Positions 36,885 through 46,765 of a stretch of 64,000 nt of DNA are shown piece by piece; position 1 is the stretch's first letter, and every line of letters begins with the position of its first letter. Below the pieces are notes generated by a model. The model was not told the origin of the DNA. It did no database searches and saw only the letters and a program-made list of their open reading frames with translations. The DNA comes from Pseudomonas sp. CCC3.1. GTDB taxonomy: Bacteria; Pseudomonadota; Gammaproteobacteria; Pseudomonadales; Pseudomonadaceae. Both the position numbers and the translations under genes were made by a program. The DNA lies in assembly GCF_034347405.1 (NCBI RefSeq), contig NZ_CP133778.1, forward strand, positions 496,001-560,000, written 5' to 3'.

Positions 36885-38177
36885 ATGTTTGGTCAAGGTC
36901 GTACGTTAGTCATCATCATGTTGTTCCTGGCAGGCGTTATTAACTACCTGGATCGCTCGGCATTGTCCGTGGCAGCCCCCTTCATCCAGAAAGACTACGG
37001 TCTGACGACGGGTGAAATGGGCATGATCTTCAGTAGTTTTTTCGTCGGCTACGCAGCCTTCAACTTTATCGGCGGCTGGGCCGCCGACCGTTACGGGGCG
37101 AAAACCACGCTGCTGCTGGCGATGGTGCTGTGGTCGTTGTTCAGTGGTCTGACGGTGCTGACCGTCGGTTTCATGTCGCTGGTGTTTATCCGCATTCTGT
37201 TCGGCATGGGCGAAGGCCCGCTGAGCGTGACCACCAGCAAGATGGTCAACAACTGGTACACGCCTAAACAGCGGGCGCGGGCGCTGGGCAGCTCCATGTC
37301 CGGTACACCGTTGGGTGGCGCGATTTCCGGGCCGGTAGTGGGCTTTATCGCCATCAGCTACGGCTGGAAAGTCTCGTTCATCATCATTATGTTGATCGGC
37401 CTGGTGTGGGCAGCGGTTTGGTACAAGTTCGTCAAGGACAAGCCGACCGGCAAAGTGGCTGAAGAAATTGCCGAAGGCGAAGGCCAGAGCGACATGGCGT
37501 CGTTGCCGGTGCATCCGCTGCGTTACTACCTCAAGCAACCCACTGTGCTGTTCACCTCGCTGGCGTTCTTCTCGTACAACTACACGCTGTTCTTCTTCCT
37601 GACCTGGTTCCCTAGCTACCTGACCATGGCGCATGGGCTCAACGTTAAAGAGATGAGTATCGCCACGGTCATTCCGTGGGTGCTGGGCTTCCTCGGGCTG
37701 GCGCTGGGCGGCTTCATTTCCGACTTCGTGTTCAAGAAGACCGGGCGAATGATGTTTTCGCGCAAAGTGGTGCTGGTCACGTGCCTGTTGGCCTGTGCGG
37801 TGTGCATCGGTTTTGCCGGCCTCGTCAAAACCCTGATCCCGGCAGTCGCGCTGGTGGCGCTGGCGGTGTTCTTCTTGTACCTCACGGGTGCCATTTACTG
37901 GGCGATCATCCAGGACACCGTGCCTGCCGCACGGGTCGGTGGTGTCAGTGGTTTCATGCACTTTCTGGCCAACACCTCGGGCATCATCGGCCCAACCTTG
38001 ACCGGCTTTTTGGTGCAGTTCACCGGTTCGTTCACCAGCGCCTTCCTGTTGGCGGGGCTGTTGACCATCATCGGCGCAGTGTGTGTGGCGCGTTATGTCA
38101 AACCGCTGCCCGTGACTGACGCCGCAGTGCCGCCTGCCGACAGCCTGACACCGCGCCCGGCGCTGTCTCAGCCTTAA
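36885..38177 (+). CDS. Hexuronate/aldonate MFS transporter
   Basis: A 430-residue anion:cation symporter-family major facilitator (ExuT/GudP group) with 12 spans. Helix 1 reads INYLDRSALSVAAPFIQKDYGL, and the 2-3 loop WAADRYGAKTT; FGMGEGPLSVTTSKMVNNWY is typical of the group. GGGAGG lies 6 nt before the ATG at 36885. A small hairpin (36831-36848) and an A-rich AATAAACATAAGAA leader precede it. It should import the sugar acid handled by the flanking enzymes; D-mannonate, L-gulonate or a hexuronate are candidates. Confidence 0.87.
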   Translation: MFGQGRTLVIIMLFLAGVINYLDRSALSVAAPFIQKDYGLTTGEMGMIFSSFFVGYAAFNFIGGWAADRYGAKTTLLLAMVLWSLFSGLTVLTVGFMSLVFIRILFGMGEGPLSVTTSKMVNNWYTPKQRARALGSSMSGTPLGGAISGPVVGFIAISYGWKVSFIIIMLIGLVWAAVWYKFVKDKPTGKVAEEIAEGEGQSDMASLPVHPLRYYLKQPTVLFTSLAFFSYNYTLFFFLTWFPSYLTMAHGLNVKEMSIATVIPWVLGFLGLALGGFISDFVFKKTGRMMFSRKVVLVTCLLACAVCIGFAGLVKTLIPAVALVALAVFFLYLTGAIYWAIIQDTVPAARVGGVSGFMHFLANTSGIIGPTLTGFLVQFTGSFTSAFLLAGLLTIIGAVCVARYVKPLPVTDAAVPPADSLTPRPALSQP

Positions 38178-38188
38178 GGAGAGTCGCG

Positions 38189-39646
38189 ATGCCTGTTGTT
38201 CAACGTGTTCCTTCGGTGGCTGGCGAGGCCGAAGTCGGGATTGTGCATTTGGGGCTGGGGGCGTTTCACCGCGCGCATCAGGCCGTCTATTTGCAGCGCA
38301 ATCACAACCGTCATGGCCAAGGCCATTGGGGGTTGTGCAGTGCCAACCTGCGTTCCAATCGCGCGCTGGTCGAGCAGTTGCGTGAACAGCAGGGCCGCTA
38401 CGCCGTGGCGGAGTATCAAGACCGTGAACAGGTGACGTTGCGCGACATCACGGTGTTGCGTGAAGCCCTGTTTGTAGGGGATGGCGGGCATGAGCTGGAG
38501 GAGCTGTTGCAGCGCATGGCCAATCCGCAGACACGGATTGTGACCCTGACCGTCACGGAAAAAGGCTATTGCCTGAACCCGGCCACCGGGCAGTTGCGCC
38601 TGGACGACCCGGCTATTGTCCATGACCTTGCGACCCCCGGGACGCCACGAAGCGCGCCGGGGATTGTGCTGGAAGCCTTGCGCCGTCGACGCATGGCAGG
38701 CATCCCCGCGTTCACCGTGTTGTGTTGCGACAACATGCCGGACAACGGCCAGCGCACCCGTCAGGCGGTGAGTGGTCTGGCTGCAGCGCAAGACAGCGAA
38801 CTGGCGCAGTGGGTTGAGCAGCAGGTGGCGTTTCCTGGCTGCATGGTCGACCGCATCGTGCCCGCCATGGATGCGCAGGCATTCGCCCGGCTCGAACAGC
38901 AACTCGACTGCCATGACCGTGCGGCCGTGGTGTGTGAACGCTTCAGCCAATGGGTGATCGAGGACCACTTTCCACAAGGTCGTCCGGACTGGGAAGTGGA
39001 AGGCGTGCAGATGGTGGCTGACGTGCGGCCGTTCGAAACCATGAAATTGCGCCTGCTCAATGGCAGCCATTCGTTGCTGGCTTACATCGGCTTGCTGGCC
39101 GGCCATGAGTCGGTTTACGAGGCCATCAGCGATCCTGATTTGCTGGCGTTTATTCGCCGTTACATGAACCAAGAGGCCGCGCCCACGCTAGACATGCCTG
39201 CGGGCATCGATGTGGCGGGTTATGCCCGTGATCTGTGCACGCGTTTTGCCAATGACAGCTTGCAACACCGCCTGCGGCAGATCGCCATGGACGGTTCGCA
39301 AAAACTGCCGCAGCGCTGGCTACAAGGTGCCGGGCAACTGCTCGATGCAGGGCGCAGCATTGATTGCATCGCGTTGGGTGTCGCGGCCTGGATTCACACC
39401 TGCACGCAGCCTTTGGCCGGCAGTGCGATGCACGTCGTCGATGACCCGTTGAGCGCCACGTTCGCCGACCTGGCAGGTCGCTTTGACGGCGCGCAATTGG
39501 TGGACGCTTTTCTTGATCTTGAGCAGGTATTTGCCGCTCAACTGTCCACCCAGGCCGCCTTCCGTGATGCCGTTCAGGGGGCTTACGTTGCCCTGCAACG
39601 CACCGGCATGAGCCAACACTTAAAAAATCTTGCAGCACACACCTAA
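38189..39646 (+). CDS. uxuB: Fructuronate reductase UxuB (mannitol dehydrogenase family)
   Basis: A 485-residue polyol dehydrogenase-family enzyme that reduces D-fructuronate to D-mannonate with NADH. Marks: [17 protein letters not shown] at the N-terminus, [17 protein letters not shown], and the catalytic Lys/Asn/His in [23 protein letters not shown] is 8 nt before the ATG and 12 nt after the transporter stop. The adjacent uxuA takes the product. D-mannitol dehydrogenase is excluded mainly by context. Confidence 0.88.
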   Translation: MPVVQRVPSVAGEAEVGIVHLGLGAFHRAHQAVYLQRNHNRHGQGHWGLCSANLRSNRALVEQLREQQGRYAVAEYQDREQVTLRDITVLREALFVGDGGHELEELLQRMANPQTRIVTLTVTEKGYCLNPATGQLRLDDPAIVHDLATPGTPRSAPGIVLEALRRRRMAGIPAFTVLCCDNMPDNGQRTRQAVSGLAAAQDSELAQWVEQQVAFPGCMVDRIVPAMDAQAFARLEQQLDCHDRAAVVCERFSQWVIEDHFPQGRPDWEVEGVQMVADVRPFETMKLRLLNGSHSLLAYIGLLAGHESVYEAISDPDLLAFIRRYMNQEAAPTLDMPAGIDVAGYARDLCTRFANDSLQHRLRQIAMDGSQKLPQRWLQGAGQLLDAGRSIDCIALGVAAWIHTCTQPLAGSAMHVVDDPLSATFADLAGRFDGAQLVDAFLDLEQVFAAQLSTQAAFRDAVQGAYVALQRTGMSQHLKNLAAHT

Positions 39647-39663
39647 CAAGAAGGGAGACACAC

Positions 39664-40839
39664 ATGGAACAGACGTGGCGTTGGTTTGGCCCCCAAGACC
39701 CTATTTCACTGGCTGATGTGCGACAGACCGGTGCCACCGGGATTGTCACCGCGTTGCACGACATCCCGAATGGCCAAGTGTGGCCGGTGGACGCGATTGC
39801 GGCGCGCAAAAAGATGATCGAAGCCGCCGGTCTGAGCTGGTCGGTGGTCGAGAGCATTCCGGTGCACGAAGACATCAAGCGTGGCTGTGGACGGCGTGAC
39901 GAGTACATCGCCAACTACCAGCAAAGCGTGCGCAACCTGGCCACCTGCGGCATCGACATCGTGTGCTACAACTTTATGCCGGTCCTGGACTGGACCCGCA
40001 CCGACCTGGCCTGGGAGCTGGAAGACGGTGGTTGGGCGCTGCGTTTTGATCAGACCGCTTTTGCTGCGTTTGACCTATTCATCCTCCAGCGTCCGGGTGC
40101 AGAAGCCGAATACAGCGCTGAAGACATTCAACAGGCCAACACCTACTTTGAAGCGTTGACGCCTGCTCGCACCGAGGCCTTGGTCAACACCTTGATCGCC
40201 GGGCTTCCGGGCACCGAAGAACACTACACGCTGGACAGCTTCCGCGCCTTGCTGCGCACCTACGCCGACATCGACGAAGCTAAATTGCGTGAACATTTGG
40301 GCCACTTTTTGCGCGAAATCATCCCCGTCGCAGAAGAAGTGGGTGTGCGCATGGCCATCCACCCGGACGATCCACCGCGTGCTCTGCTTGGCTTGCCGCG
40401 CATTCTGTCGACCGCTCAAGACGCACAGTGGTTGCTGGATGCAGCGCCAAGCCCGTCCAACGGCCTGACCTTCTGCACCGGCTCTTATGGCGTGCGTGAA
40501 GACAACGATCTGGTGGCCATGGCCAAGCAATTTGCGCCGTTTATTTACTTCACCCACTTGCGCTCAACCCGTCGTGAGGCCGACCCGCGCAGCTTCCATG
40601 AAGCCCACCACTTGGGCGGCGACGTGGACATGGTTGGCGTGATTGGTGCGTTGGTTGAAGAAGAACTGCGCCGTGAGCGCGATGGCGGCCCGCGCCTGCC
40701 ATTGCGTCCAGATCATGGCCACCAGTTGCTGGATGACCAGCATCGCAAGAGCAACCCGGGTTATTCCCTGATCGGTCGTCTCAAGGGGTTGGCTGAAATA
40801 CGCGGCGTTGAAATGGCGATGCGTCAACAACTGAGCTGA
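39664..40839 (+). CDS. uxuA: Mannonate dehydratase UxuA
   Basis: A 391-residue TIM-barrel enzyme of the xylose isomerase-like superfamily that converts D-mannonate to KDG. Recognised blocks: [80 protein letters not shown] and [14 protein letters not shown], which hold the metal-binding His, Cys and Asp. The SD is AAGGGAG. It is the last gene of the operon; a REP element follows. Confidence 0.93.
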   Translation: MEQTWRWFGPQDPISLADVRQTGATGIVTALHDIPNGQVWPVDAIAARKKMIEAAGLSWSVVESIPVHEDIKRGCGRRDEYIANYQQSVRNLATCGIDIVCYNFMPVLDWTRTDLAWELEDGGWALRFDQTAFAAFDLFILQRPGAEAEYSAEDIQQANTYFEALTPARTEALVNTLIAGLPGTEEHYTLDSFRALLRTYADIDEAKLREHLGHFLREIIPVAEEVGVRMAIHPDDPPRALLGLPRILSTAQDAQWLLDAAPSPSNGLTFCTGSYGVREDNDLVAMAKQFAPFIYFTHLRSTRREADPRSFHEAHHLGGDVDMVGVIGALVEEELRRERDGGPRLPLRPDHGHQLLDDQHRKSNPGYSLIGRLKGLAEIRGVEMAMRQQLS

Positions 40840-40856
40840 AACCCAAACCTGACCCC

Positions 40857-40943
40857 GTGGGAGCCGGGCTTGCCCGCGATGGAATCGACGCGGTTTTACA
40901 GTAAAACCGCGTCGCCTGTATCGCTGGCAAGCCAGGCTCCCAC
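40857..40943. repeat. REP-type element, GGGAGCCGGGCTTGCCCGCGA family
   Basis: GTGGGAGCCGGGCTTGCCCG on the left and the imperfect complement GCTGGCAAGCCAGGCTCCCA on the right enclose a central hairpin ACGCGGTTTTAC/GTAAAACCGCGT. A close relative is at 44119-44206. It separates convergent uxuA and the NmrA-like gene. Confidence 0.85.
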
Positions 40944-40955
40944 GCAGGGGGGCGA

Positions 40956-41843
40956 TCAATACACAAAAGCACTGCGGTGCTTTTGCACAAACGCTTCCCA
41001 GCGCACGGGCTGGCGGCCGGTGATGGCCGTAAAGTTGTCACACGTGTCCCGCACACCGGGGATGGTGTCTGCGGCCATGCGTTTGAAGTTGTCGTGCACA
41101 CAGTTCATGTAGGCCATCTCGGCACCTGCCGCGCGCATGTTTTCCAGAAACACGTGCGGTGGCTGTGCGTCGTAGCGAAATGGCTGGCCCAGCAGGCGGG
41201 TCATGATGTTTGCGACGTCGCCGTAGGACTGAATGTCATAGCCCAAACGGTACGTTTGACCCGCGTGTTTGTGCGGCTGCAGCAGGGTGTGTGCCGCCAC
41301 CCGGGCAACGTCTTCGCCATCGACCCAATTGAACGCGGTGTCACCCGTGTACTGCTCAATCACCCCGGATTTAACGGCTTGAGTGCCGTCGTAGCTCAAC
41401 AGGTTTTGCATAAAACATTCTGGGCGCAAGTGGGTGAACGAGAAGCCTGACCACTCAATGTAACGTTCAACTAACTGATGCCAGGCCCAATGGCCAATGG
41501 TGGCGTCGTCACGCCCGCACGCACCGAGGTGCACGATGTGTTGCACACCGGCTTTTTTCGCCTGGTCCAGAAACGCTTTGCTTTGGCGCAGCATTTCTAC
41601 CGTGTAGCCGGTGACGAGCAGGGCGCGATCAATGCCTTGCAGCGCGGGCGCCAGGGTCTCTTCTTTATCGAAGTCCATGATCACCGTGCGAATGCCTTGC
41701 GCCTTGAACGGCTCGGCCTTGGCGTCTGAACGCACGGCCGCGACCAAGGTGATGCTGTCGTCGGCCAGCAGCAGGCGCAGGGTGTCGCCGCCGATCTGGC
41801 CGGTGGCGCCGGTAATTAATACAGTGGGTTTTAGCGAGGTCAT
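40956..41843 (-). CDS. NmrA-like NAD(P)-binding protein (atypical SDR)
   Basis: A 295-residue Rossmann protein. The N-terminal motif ITGATGQIGGDTLRLL binds the dinucleotide, and ISFSHLRP-like text appears as FSFTHLRPECFMQNLL, typical of the NmrA/azoreductase-like SDR_a5 group. No Tyr-x3-Lys of classical SDRs is evident. It may act as an NAD(P)H:quinone-type reductase or redox sensor. AAGG precedes the ATG. It is divergent from a LysR gene that probably controls it. Confidence 0.8.
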   Translation of the reverse strand: MTSLKPTVLITGATGQIGGDTLRLLLADDSITLVAAVRSDAKAEPFKAQGIRTVIMDFDKEETLAPALQGIDRALLVTGYTVEMLRQSKAFLDQAKKAGVQHIVHLGACGRDDATIGHWAWHQLVERYIEWSGFSFTHLRPECFMQNLLSYDGTQAVKSGVIEQYTGDTAFNWVDGEDVARVAAHTLLQPHKHAGQTYRLGYDIQSYGDVANIMTRLLGQPFRYDAQPPHVFLENMRAAGAEMAYMNCVHDNFKRMAADTIPGVRDTCDNFTAITGRQPVRWEAFVQKHRSAFVY

Positions 41844-41960
41844 AAATGCGCCTTGTGGATGATCAACGTCGTGGCGCCAAAGCTTACTGGGGAAAATAGA
41901 GCGTATTTACGATACCTTTTACCGAATCAGGTGAACTGAATTCATGAATAAGAGGCCGCC

Positions 41961-42875
41961 ATGTTTTCTTCCGAGCGTTTGAAGGGCATCGACGTCTTTG
42001 TCTGCGTGACCGACTCCGGCAGTTTTAAAGCGGCTGCTGAGCGCATGAACCTCACTGCCTCTGCGGTCAGTAAAGGCATTGCCAGACTGGAAAGTCGATT
42101 GCAAACGCGCTTGTTCAATCGTACGACTCGGCGTTTGTCACTCACCGATGCGGGCGTCGCGTTTTACCAAACCTGTACCGGCGTGCTGGCTGAGCTGGAA
42201 GAGGCCGAATTATCGCTGCACGCCGAAAACTCGGAGCCGCGTGGTCGGATTCGAATTGATCTGCCCGCCGCCTTCGGGCGTTTGCAGGCGTTGCCGGTGG
42301 TCTTGGCATTCGTTCAGCAACACCCGCAATTGCAGCCGCACATTTCGTTTTCGGATCGTTTTATCGACCCGGTTGAAGAGGGCGTCGACATCGTCGTGCG
42401 TGTGGGGGGCCCGGATGTGTGGCCTGCGGCGTGGGGGCATCGCTATTTGGGCAGCGAGCGGCATGTGTTCTGCGCCTCACCGGACTACCTCAAACAGCAC
42501 GGCGAGCCGTTGACCGATCGCGACTTGGAACACCACGCGTGTGTCGCTTATGGCCGGGCAGATGGCACGGTCAGCCCTTGGCGGTTCGCGGGCAGCCGCC
42601 CCGGTGAGGTCGAGCTGCGGGTGATGCGCGCGCAGTTCATCGTGGGCGATGGGGAAGGCCACGTCATGACGGTGCAGGCAGGATGCGGCATTGCGCAGTT
42701 GCCCACGTGGCTGATCAAGCAACAACTGGCAGACGGCACCTTGGTTGAAGTGCTCCCGCATCTGGCAAGCGAAGGGCTGGCGATCAACCTGGTGTGGCCA
42801 AAAAGCCGCGAGACGCTGCCCAAGGTCAGGGCCTTGCTGGATGCGCTGGCAGCGGGTTTGATACCGGGTTTATAG
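41961..42875 (+). CDS. LysR-family regulator
   Basis: A 304-residue LysR regulator of the CrgA/PA-type cluster: winged helix at residues 8-65 (FVCVTDSGSFKAAAERMNLTASAVSKGIARLESRLQT in the usual position) and a co-inducer domain with GRIRIDLPAAFGRLQALPVV. AGAGG lies 6 nt before the ATG. It is divergent from the NmrA-like gene across 117 bp and ends overlapping the convergent Lrp-type gene by 6 nt. Confidence 0.88.
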   Translation: MFSSERLKGIDVFVCVTDSGSFKAAAERMNLTASAVSKGIARLESRLQTRLFNRTTRRLSLTDAGVAFYQTCTGVLAELEEAELSLHAENSEPRGRIRIDLPAAFGRLQALPVVLAFVQQHPQLQPHISFSDRFIDPVEEGVDIVVRVGGPDVWPAAWGHRYLGSERHVFCASPDYLKQHGEPLTDRDLEHHACVAYGRADGTVSPWRFAGSRPGEVELRVMRAQFIVGDGEGHVMTVQAGCGIAQLPTWLIKQQLADGTLVEVLPHLASEGLAINLVWPKSRETLPKVRALLDALAAGLIPGL

Positions 42876-43322
42876 CGGCAGCACCCGGTCATGGATCACG
42901 CTCTTCATCACCAATGTCGACACCAGGCGCTGCACGTTGGGCAGCGAGGTGAGGTGTTCATCGTAGAGGCGCTGAAAAGCGGGCAAGTCTTTGGCGATCA
43001 CTTGCAGCAGGTAGTCGGGGTCGCCGAACAGTCTTTGTGCTTCGACGATCTGCGGGATCTGCGGCAGCGCCGCTTCAAAGTCAGCGATGGCCTGACGGGT
43101 CACTTCGCGCAAAGTCACGAACACAATCGCCGAAAAGCCCAGGCCGAGTTCTTTCGGCGCCAGCAAGGCGCGATAGCCCAGAATGACGCCTGACTCCTCA
43201 AGTGCCCGCACCCGCCGATGGCAGGGCGACAGGCTGAGCCCTACGCGTTCGGCGAGTTCAGTGAGAGACAAGCGTCCATCGGCGTGCAGCTCAGCAAGAA
43301 TCTTGCGGTCAATTCGATCCAC
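42870..43322 (-). CDS. Lrp/AsnC-family regulator
   Basis: A 150-residue feast/famine regulator: helix-turn-helix in residues 5-55 (IDRKILAELHADGRLS, LAERVGLSLSPCHRRVRALEESGVI) and an RAM ligand domain from about 70. GTG start. It is divergent from a LysE-type exporter across about 145 bp and probably activates it in response to an amino acid. Confidence 0.88.
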   Translation of the reverse strand: MDRIDRKILAELHADGRLSLTELAERVGLSLSPCHRRVRALEESGVILGYRALLAPKELGLGFSAIVFVTLREVTRQAIADFEAALPQIPQIVEAQRLFGDPDYLLQVIAKDLPAFQRLYDEHLTSLPNVQRLVSTLVMKSVIHDRVLPL

Positions 43323-43468
43323 TTGAAAGAACCTTCTAGTGTGGCAGTGGCTGTAGGGGATAAACGAAAGATAATCCTATCAGCATTTCCCTATTCTTCT
43401 ACGGGCTGCTTTGGCTTTAAACAGCGTGAAGCGCACCCCACCCGGCTCCGTGTAGAAGGTAGATCCCT

Positions 43469-44113
43469 GTGACTCTCAGCGTATTGGCCGCCTTTTGGGC
43501 GGTGTCTTTTTTGTTCATCATTACCCCCGGCGCGGATTGGGCGTACGCGATTTCAGCGGGGATACGCGGGCGGCGTGTCACGCCTGCGGTGGCGGGGATG
43601 CTCTCGGGCCACTTGCTGGCCACGGTGGTTGTGGCGGCAGGCGTTGGCGGCCTGGTGTCGCGCAATCCGATGATCCTCACCGTGCTGACGATTGCAGGCG
43701 CTCTGTACCTGTTGTGGTTGGGCATCAGTATGCTTCGCCACCCTTCGGCCCCTGAATCCGGGAAGGTGCAGATCAATGATTCCTGGTGGCGCTGGGCATG
43801 GAAGGGCTTGTGTGTCAGCGGCATGAATCCCAAGGTGTTATTGCTGTTTTTAGCGTTGTTGCCGCAGTTCACCAACCCGTCATCGAATTGGCCCATTCCG
43901 GTGCAAATCGTGGCCTTGGGCGCACTGCATGCATTGAGCTGCGGGGTGGTGTATTTGATGGTGGGTTTCGGCGCCAAGGCCGTCTTGCGGACCCGACCCA
44001 GTGCGGCGAAAAACGTCAGCCGGGTGTCGGGTGCCGCGATGATCGTGATTGCGGGTGTGTTGCTGGCTGAGCAAGTGATGCGCCACGTCCCAAGCCTAAT
44101 GCCAGTCAGTTAA
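43469..44113 (+). CDS. LysE/RhtB-family amino acid exporter
   Basis: A 214-residue inner-membrane protein with about six spans. The family signature is FIITPGADWAYAISAGIRGRR near the N-terminus, where TPGP is more usual than TPGA, and MNPKVLLLFLALLPQF in the middle. It starts at GTG with GAAGG upstream. The divergent Lrp/AsnC gene is its likely regulator. The substrate is not predictable. Confidence 0.88.
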   Translation: MTLSVLAAFWAVSFLFIITPGADWAYAISAGIRGRRVTPAVAGMLSGHLLATVVVAAGVGGLVSRNPMILTVLTIAGALYLLWLGISMLRHPSAPESGKVQINDSWWRWAWKGLCVSGMNPKVLLLFLALLPQFTNPSSNWPIPVQIVALGALHALSCGVVYLMVGFGAKAVLRTRPSAAKNVSRVSGAAMIVIAGVLLAEQVMRHVPSLMPVS

Positions 44114-44118
44114 CGCCC

Positions 44119-44206
44119 TGTGGGAGCGGGCTTGCCCGCGAGGGTATCGACGCGGTTTGACAGGAAAACCGCGTCGCTTGCATCGCTGGCAAGCCAGACT
44201 CCCACA
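44119..44206. repeat. REP-type element, GGGAGCGGGCTTGCCCGCGA family
   Basis: TGTGGGAGCGGGCTTGCCCG and the imperfect complement at the right (CAAGCCAGACTCCCACA) enclose ACGCGGTTTGACAGG/AAAACCGCGT. It is the sister of 40857-40943 and lies between convergent lysE and the TonB receptor gene. Confidence 0.85.
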
Positions 44207-44229
44207 GGTTTCTCGCTGCATTTATGGCC

Positions 44230-46662
44230 TCAGAAGTCGGCCTTCAGCGACATCACCACGTTGCGTGGCTCGCCATAGAAGTTGCCGAAACCTTCAGTGC
44301 CGACAGTGGCGTAGTAGCGTTTGTCGAACAGGTTGTTGCCGTTCAGCGCCACCGACCAGGTGTCGTCGATGCGATAGCCCACGCGGCCATTCCAAATCGC
44401 ATAACCCGATTGGCTGATGTCGTTGCCGCTGATGGGCGAGACGCGGTAGTTGCTGCTTTGGGCATTGACCCCGGCACCCACGGTGACACGATCGAATGCG
44501 CCGCCAAGCGCGTAGTCGGCCCACACCCGAAGTAGGTGGCGGGGCACGTAGGAGTTGTAGGCAACGCCATCTTGAGCCGTGTCGGCGTCTTCCAGGACTT
44601 TGGACTGGGTGTAGGTGTAGCCCGCCAGCACTTGCAGGCGGTCGATGACTTCGCCGCTGACTTCGGCCTCGAAACCTTGCGCGCGCACCTTGCCTGAGTT
44701 TTGTGAGCAACTGCTGTCGGGGCACAGCGGGTTATCTTGAGCGGCGTCTTTCTGAATCGTGCGGAACAGGTTGAAGGCGCTGTTCAGGCGGCCGTTGAAC
44801 CACTCGCCCTTGATGCCCAGTTCATAGCTCTGCCCGATCAGCGGCTTGAGTGTGGCGCCGGTGATGGTTCTGTAGCCACCCTGCGGGGTGAAAATGTCGG
44901 TGTAGCTGGCGTAGGTGGTCAGGTTGTCGTTGAGGTCGAACAACACGGCGGCAAATGGGGTGACTTGCCCGGTTTCCTTGGCTTCGGAATGCACGGGGGT
45001 GCCTTCGCCGCGCCAGTACGACACGGAGTCAGTCTGGGATGAATACCAACTCACGCGGCTGCCCAAGACCACGGTCAGCGGGTCGGCCAGTTTGAGGCGG
45101 GCGATGGAGTAGGCTCCGTATTGTTTGATGCGCATGTCCACCGGCCCGCCGCGCGAGGCATTGGCCAGGTAGTAGCTCTCATCGGGCTGCGGCAGGTGAT
45201 GGTTGGGGTCCAGTACATTCTGGCGATCAGGCAGAACGGCCACGGCGTAAAAGTCGTCTTTTTTGGAGCGGCTGGCATTGGCGCCCACCGTCAGTTCGTG
45301 TTGTTGGCCAAACGCGTCAAACGTGCCGTCGAGGTAAGCATCGAAACCATAGTCGACCTGGTCGTAATCGTAGGTGCTGCCGAGCACCAGGATGCTGGAC
45401 TGGGTGGCACCAACGGGCACTGAGCCGCTGGGAAAGGCGTATTCCATGTCTTGGGTATTTTTGGAGTACACCCCGGCGACTTTCAGGGCCCAGTCGTCAT
45501 TGAGTTGATGCGTGAGGTCGCCGAACCAGGTGGTCCGCTTGCTGCGCTGGTTATTCCACGTCGGGTTCAGGCAGGTGGAACGCTTGAGTTTCAGGTCGCT
45601 GCCATCGGCATAACGCGGCAGGCCGCCCCAGCATGGCGTAGCGTCGACGTCTTCATAGGCCAGGCCCACGCCCAGCGTGGTTTCGGGGCTGAGGTCAACA
45701 TCCAGTGCGCCGTAGTAGATTTGGTCCTTGCGCGCGGCCACGTCATAGAAGTACTGGCGCGTCTGTTCGGTCACCACGGCACGCCCGCGAACGGTGCCGG
45801 AGTCATTCAGCGGGCCGCCGGTGTCGACCTGTCCGCGGTAGTTGTCCCATGTTCCCGCAGACAGCGACAGTTGGGTATGCGGGGTGTATTCGCCGCGCTT
45901 TCGTACAAAGTTCACGCCGCCTGCTGTGCCGCCTGCGCCTTTCATCATGCCGGCAGCGCCGCGCAACACTTCGACCCGGTCGTAGATCGCCATGTCGCTA
46001 TTGAAACTGTCGGCCTGCACGTAGCTGCTGCCAATGTCCAAGGGCACGCCGTCGTACTGGTATTGGCCGGTCATGCGAAAGCCACGGGAGTAGAAATACT
46101 TGCCGCCCATGGGCGAGTCGTAAACGGTGATGCCCGGGGTTTTCTCCATCACCTGTTCGATGGTGTTGAGGTTTTGGTCGTCGAGCATTTTGCGGGTGAT
46201 GACAGTGACCGATTGCGGGGTCTCTTTGAGGCTGTGCGAACCTTTGCCGATGGTTACCGCCCGCGCCGTGTAAGAACCCGAACCCTCGGTGGTGGCGTCA
46301 GGGCTGCGCTCGGTGATGTTAGTGACACCCAGTTGCAGCGCCTCCGCGTTTTGCGGCGCTGGCTCGACGCTGAAGTTGCCCTGGCCAGTGATGCGCAGTT
46401 GCAGCCCGCTGCCGCGCAATGCGGCTTCCATGGCTTGCTCCGCAGTCATCTGCCCGAGCACCGCAGGTGCCTGTTTACCCTGCACCAGCGCAGGCTCCAG
46501 CGAAACAATGTGTCCGCTTTGGCTGGCGATGGCATTGAGGGTGCCGGCCAGAGGACCGGCGGGCAGATTGAAGCTAAGGGCTTGCGCGTGCACCCCGCCT
46601 GAACTGGCCAGGGTGGCGAGGGCAACAGCGACATAACGGGTGTGGGGCCACGGGTTGAGCAC
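44230..46662 (-). CDS. TonB-dependent siderophore receptor with signalling domain
   Basis: An 810-residue outer-membrane transducer. Order: signal peptide (to GGVHAQ), STN signalling domain (about 28-105, LSFNLPAGPLAGTLNAIASQSG), plug (about 130-240, SLKETPQSVTVITRKMLDDQ and DRVEVLRGAAGMMKGAG), 22-strand barrel ending in Phe. It resembles FpvA-type ferrisiderophore receptors. GTG start at 46662 with AGGAGA upstream. The STN domain and upstream fecI-fecR pair show that the bound ligand also triggers sigma factor release. The ligand is unknown and no biosynthetic genes are nearby, so a xenosiderophore is likely. Confidence 0.93.
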   Translation of the reverse strand: MLNPWPHTRYVAVALATLASSGGVHAQALSFNLPAGPLAGTLNAIASQSGHIVSLEPALVQGKQAPAVLGQMTAEQAMEAALRGSGLQLRITGQGNFSVEPAPQNAEALQLGVTNITERSPDATTEGSGSYTARAVTIGKGSHSLKETPQSVTVITRKMLDDQNLNTIEQVMEKTPGITVYDSPMGGKYFYSRGFRMTGQYQYDGVPLDIGSSYVQADSFNSDMAIYDRVEVLRGAAGMMKGAGGTAGGVNFVRKRGEYTPHTQLSLSAGTWDNYRGQVDTGGPLNDSGTVRGRAVVTEQTRQYFYDVAARKDQIYYGALDVDLSPETTLGVGLAYEDVDATPCWGGLPRYADGSDLKLKRSTCLNPTWNNQRSKRTTWFGDLTHQLNDDWALKVAGVYSKNTQDMEYAFPSGSVPVGATQSSILVLGSTYDYDQVDYGFDAYLDGTFDAFGQQHELTVGANASRSKKDDFYAVAVLPDRQNVLDPNHHLPQPDESYYLANASRGGPVDMRIKQYGAYSIARLKLADPLTVVLGSRVSWYSSQTDSVSYWRGEGTPVHSEAKETGQVTPFAAVLFDLNDNLTTYASYTDIFTPQGGYRTITGATLKPLIGQSYELGIKGEWFNGRLNSAFNLFRTIQKDAAQDNPLCPDSSCSQNSGKVRAQGFEAEVSGEVIDRLQVLAGYTYTQSKVLEDADTAQDGVAYNSYVPRHLLRVWADYALGGAFDRVTVGAGVNAQSSNYRVSPISGNDISQSGYAIWNGRVGYRIDDTWSVALNGNNLFDKRYYATVGTEGFGNFYGEPRNVVMSLKADF

Positions 46663-46765
46663 AGCATTCTCCTGATCGTTTGGACGTCTCAGGAGTTAGG
46701 TGGGCTGAGAAATAAAAAACGGACACCGATGCGATCAATTATCAAAAAAAACTTTTCTGGGTGGC

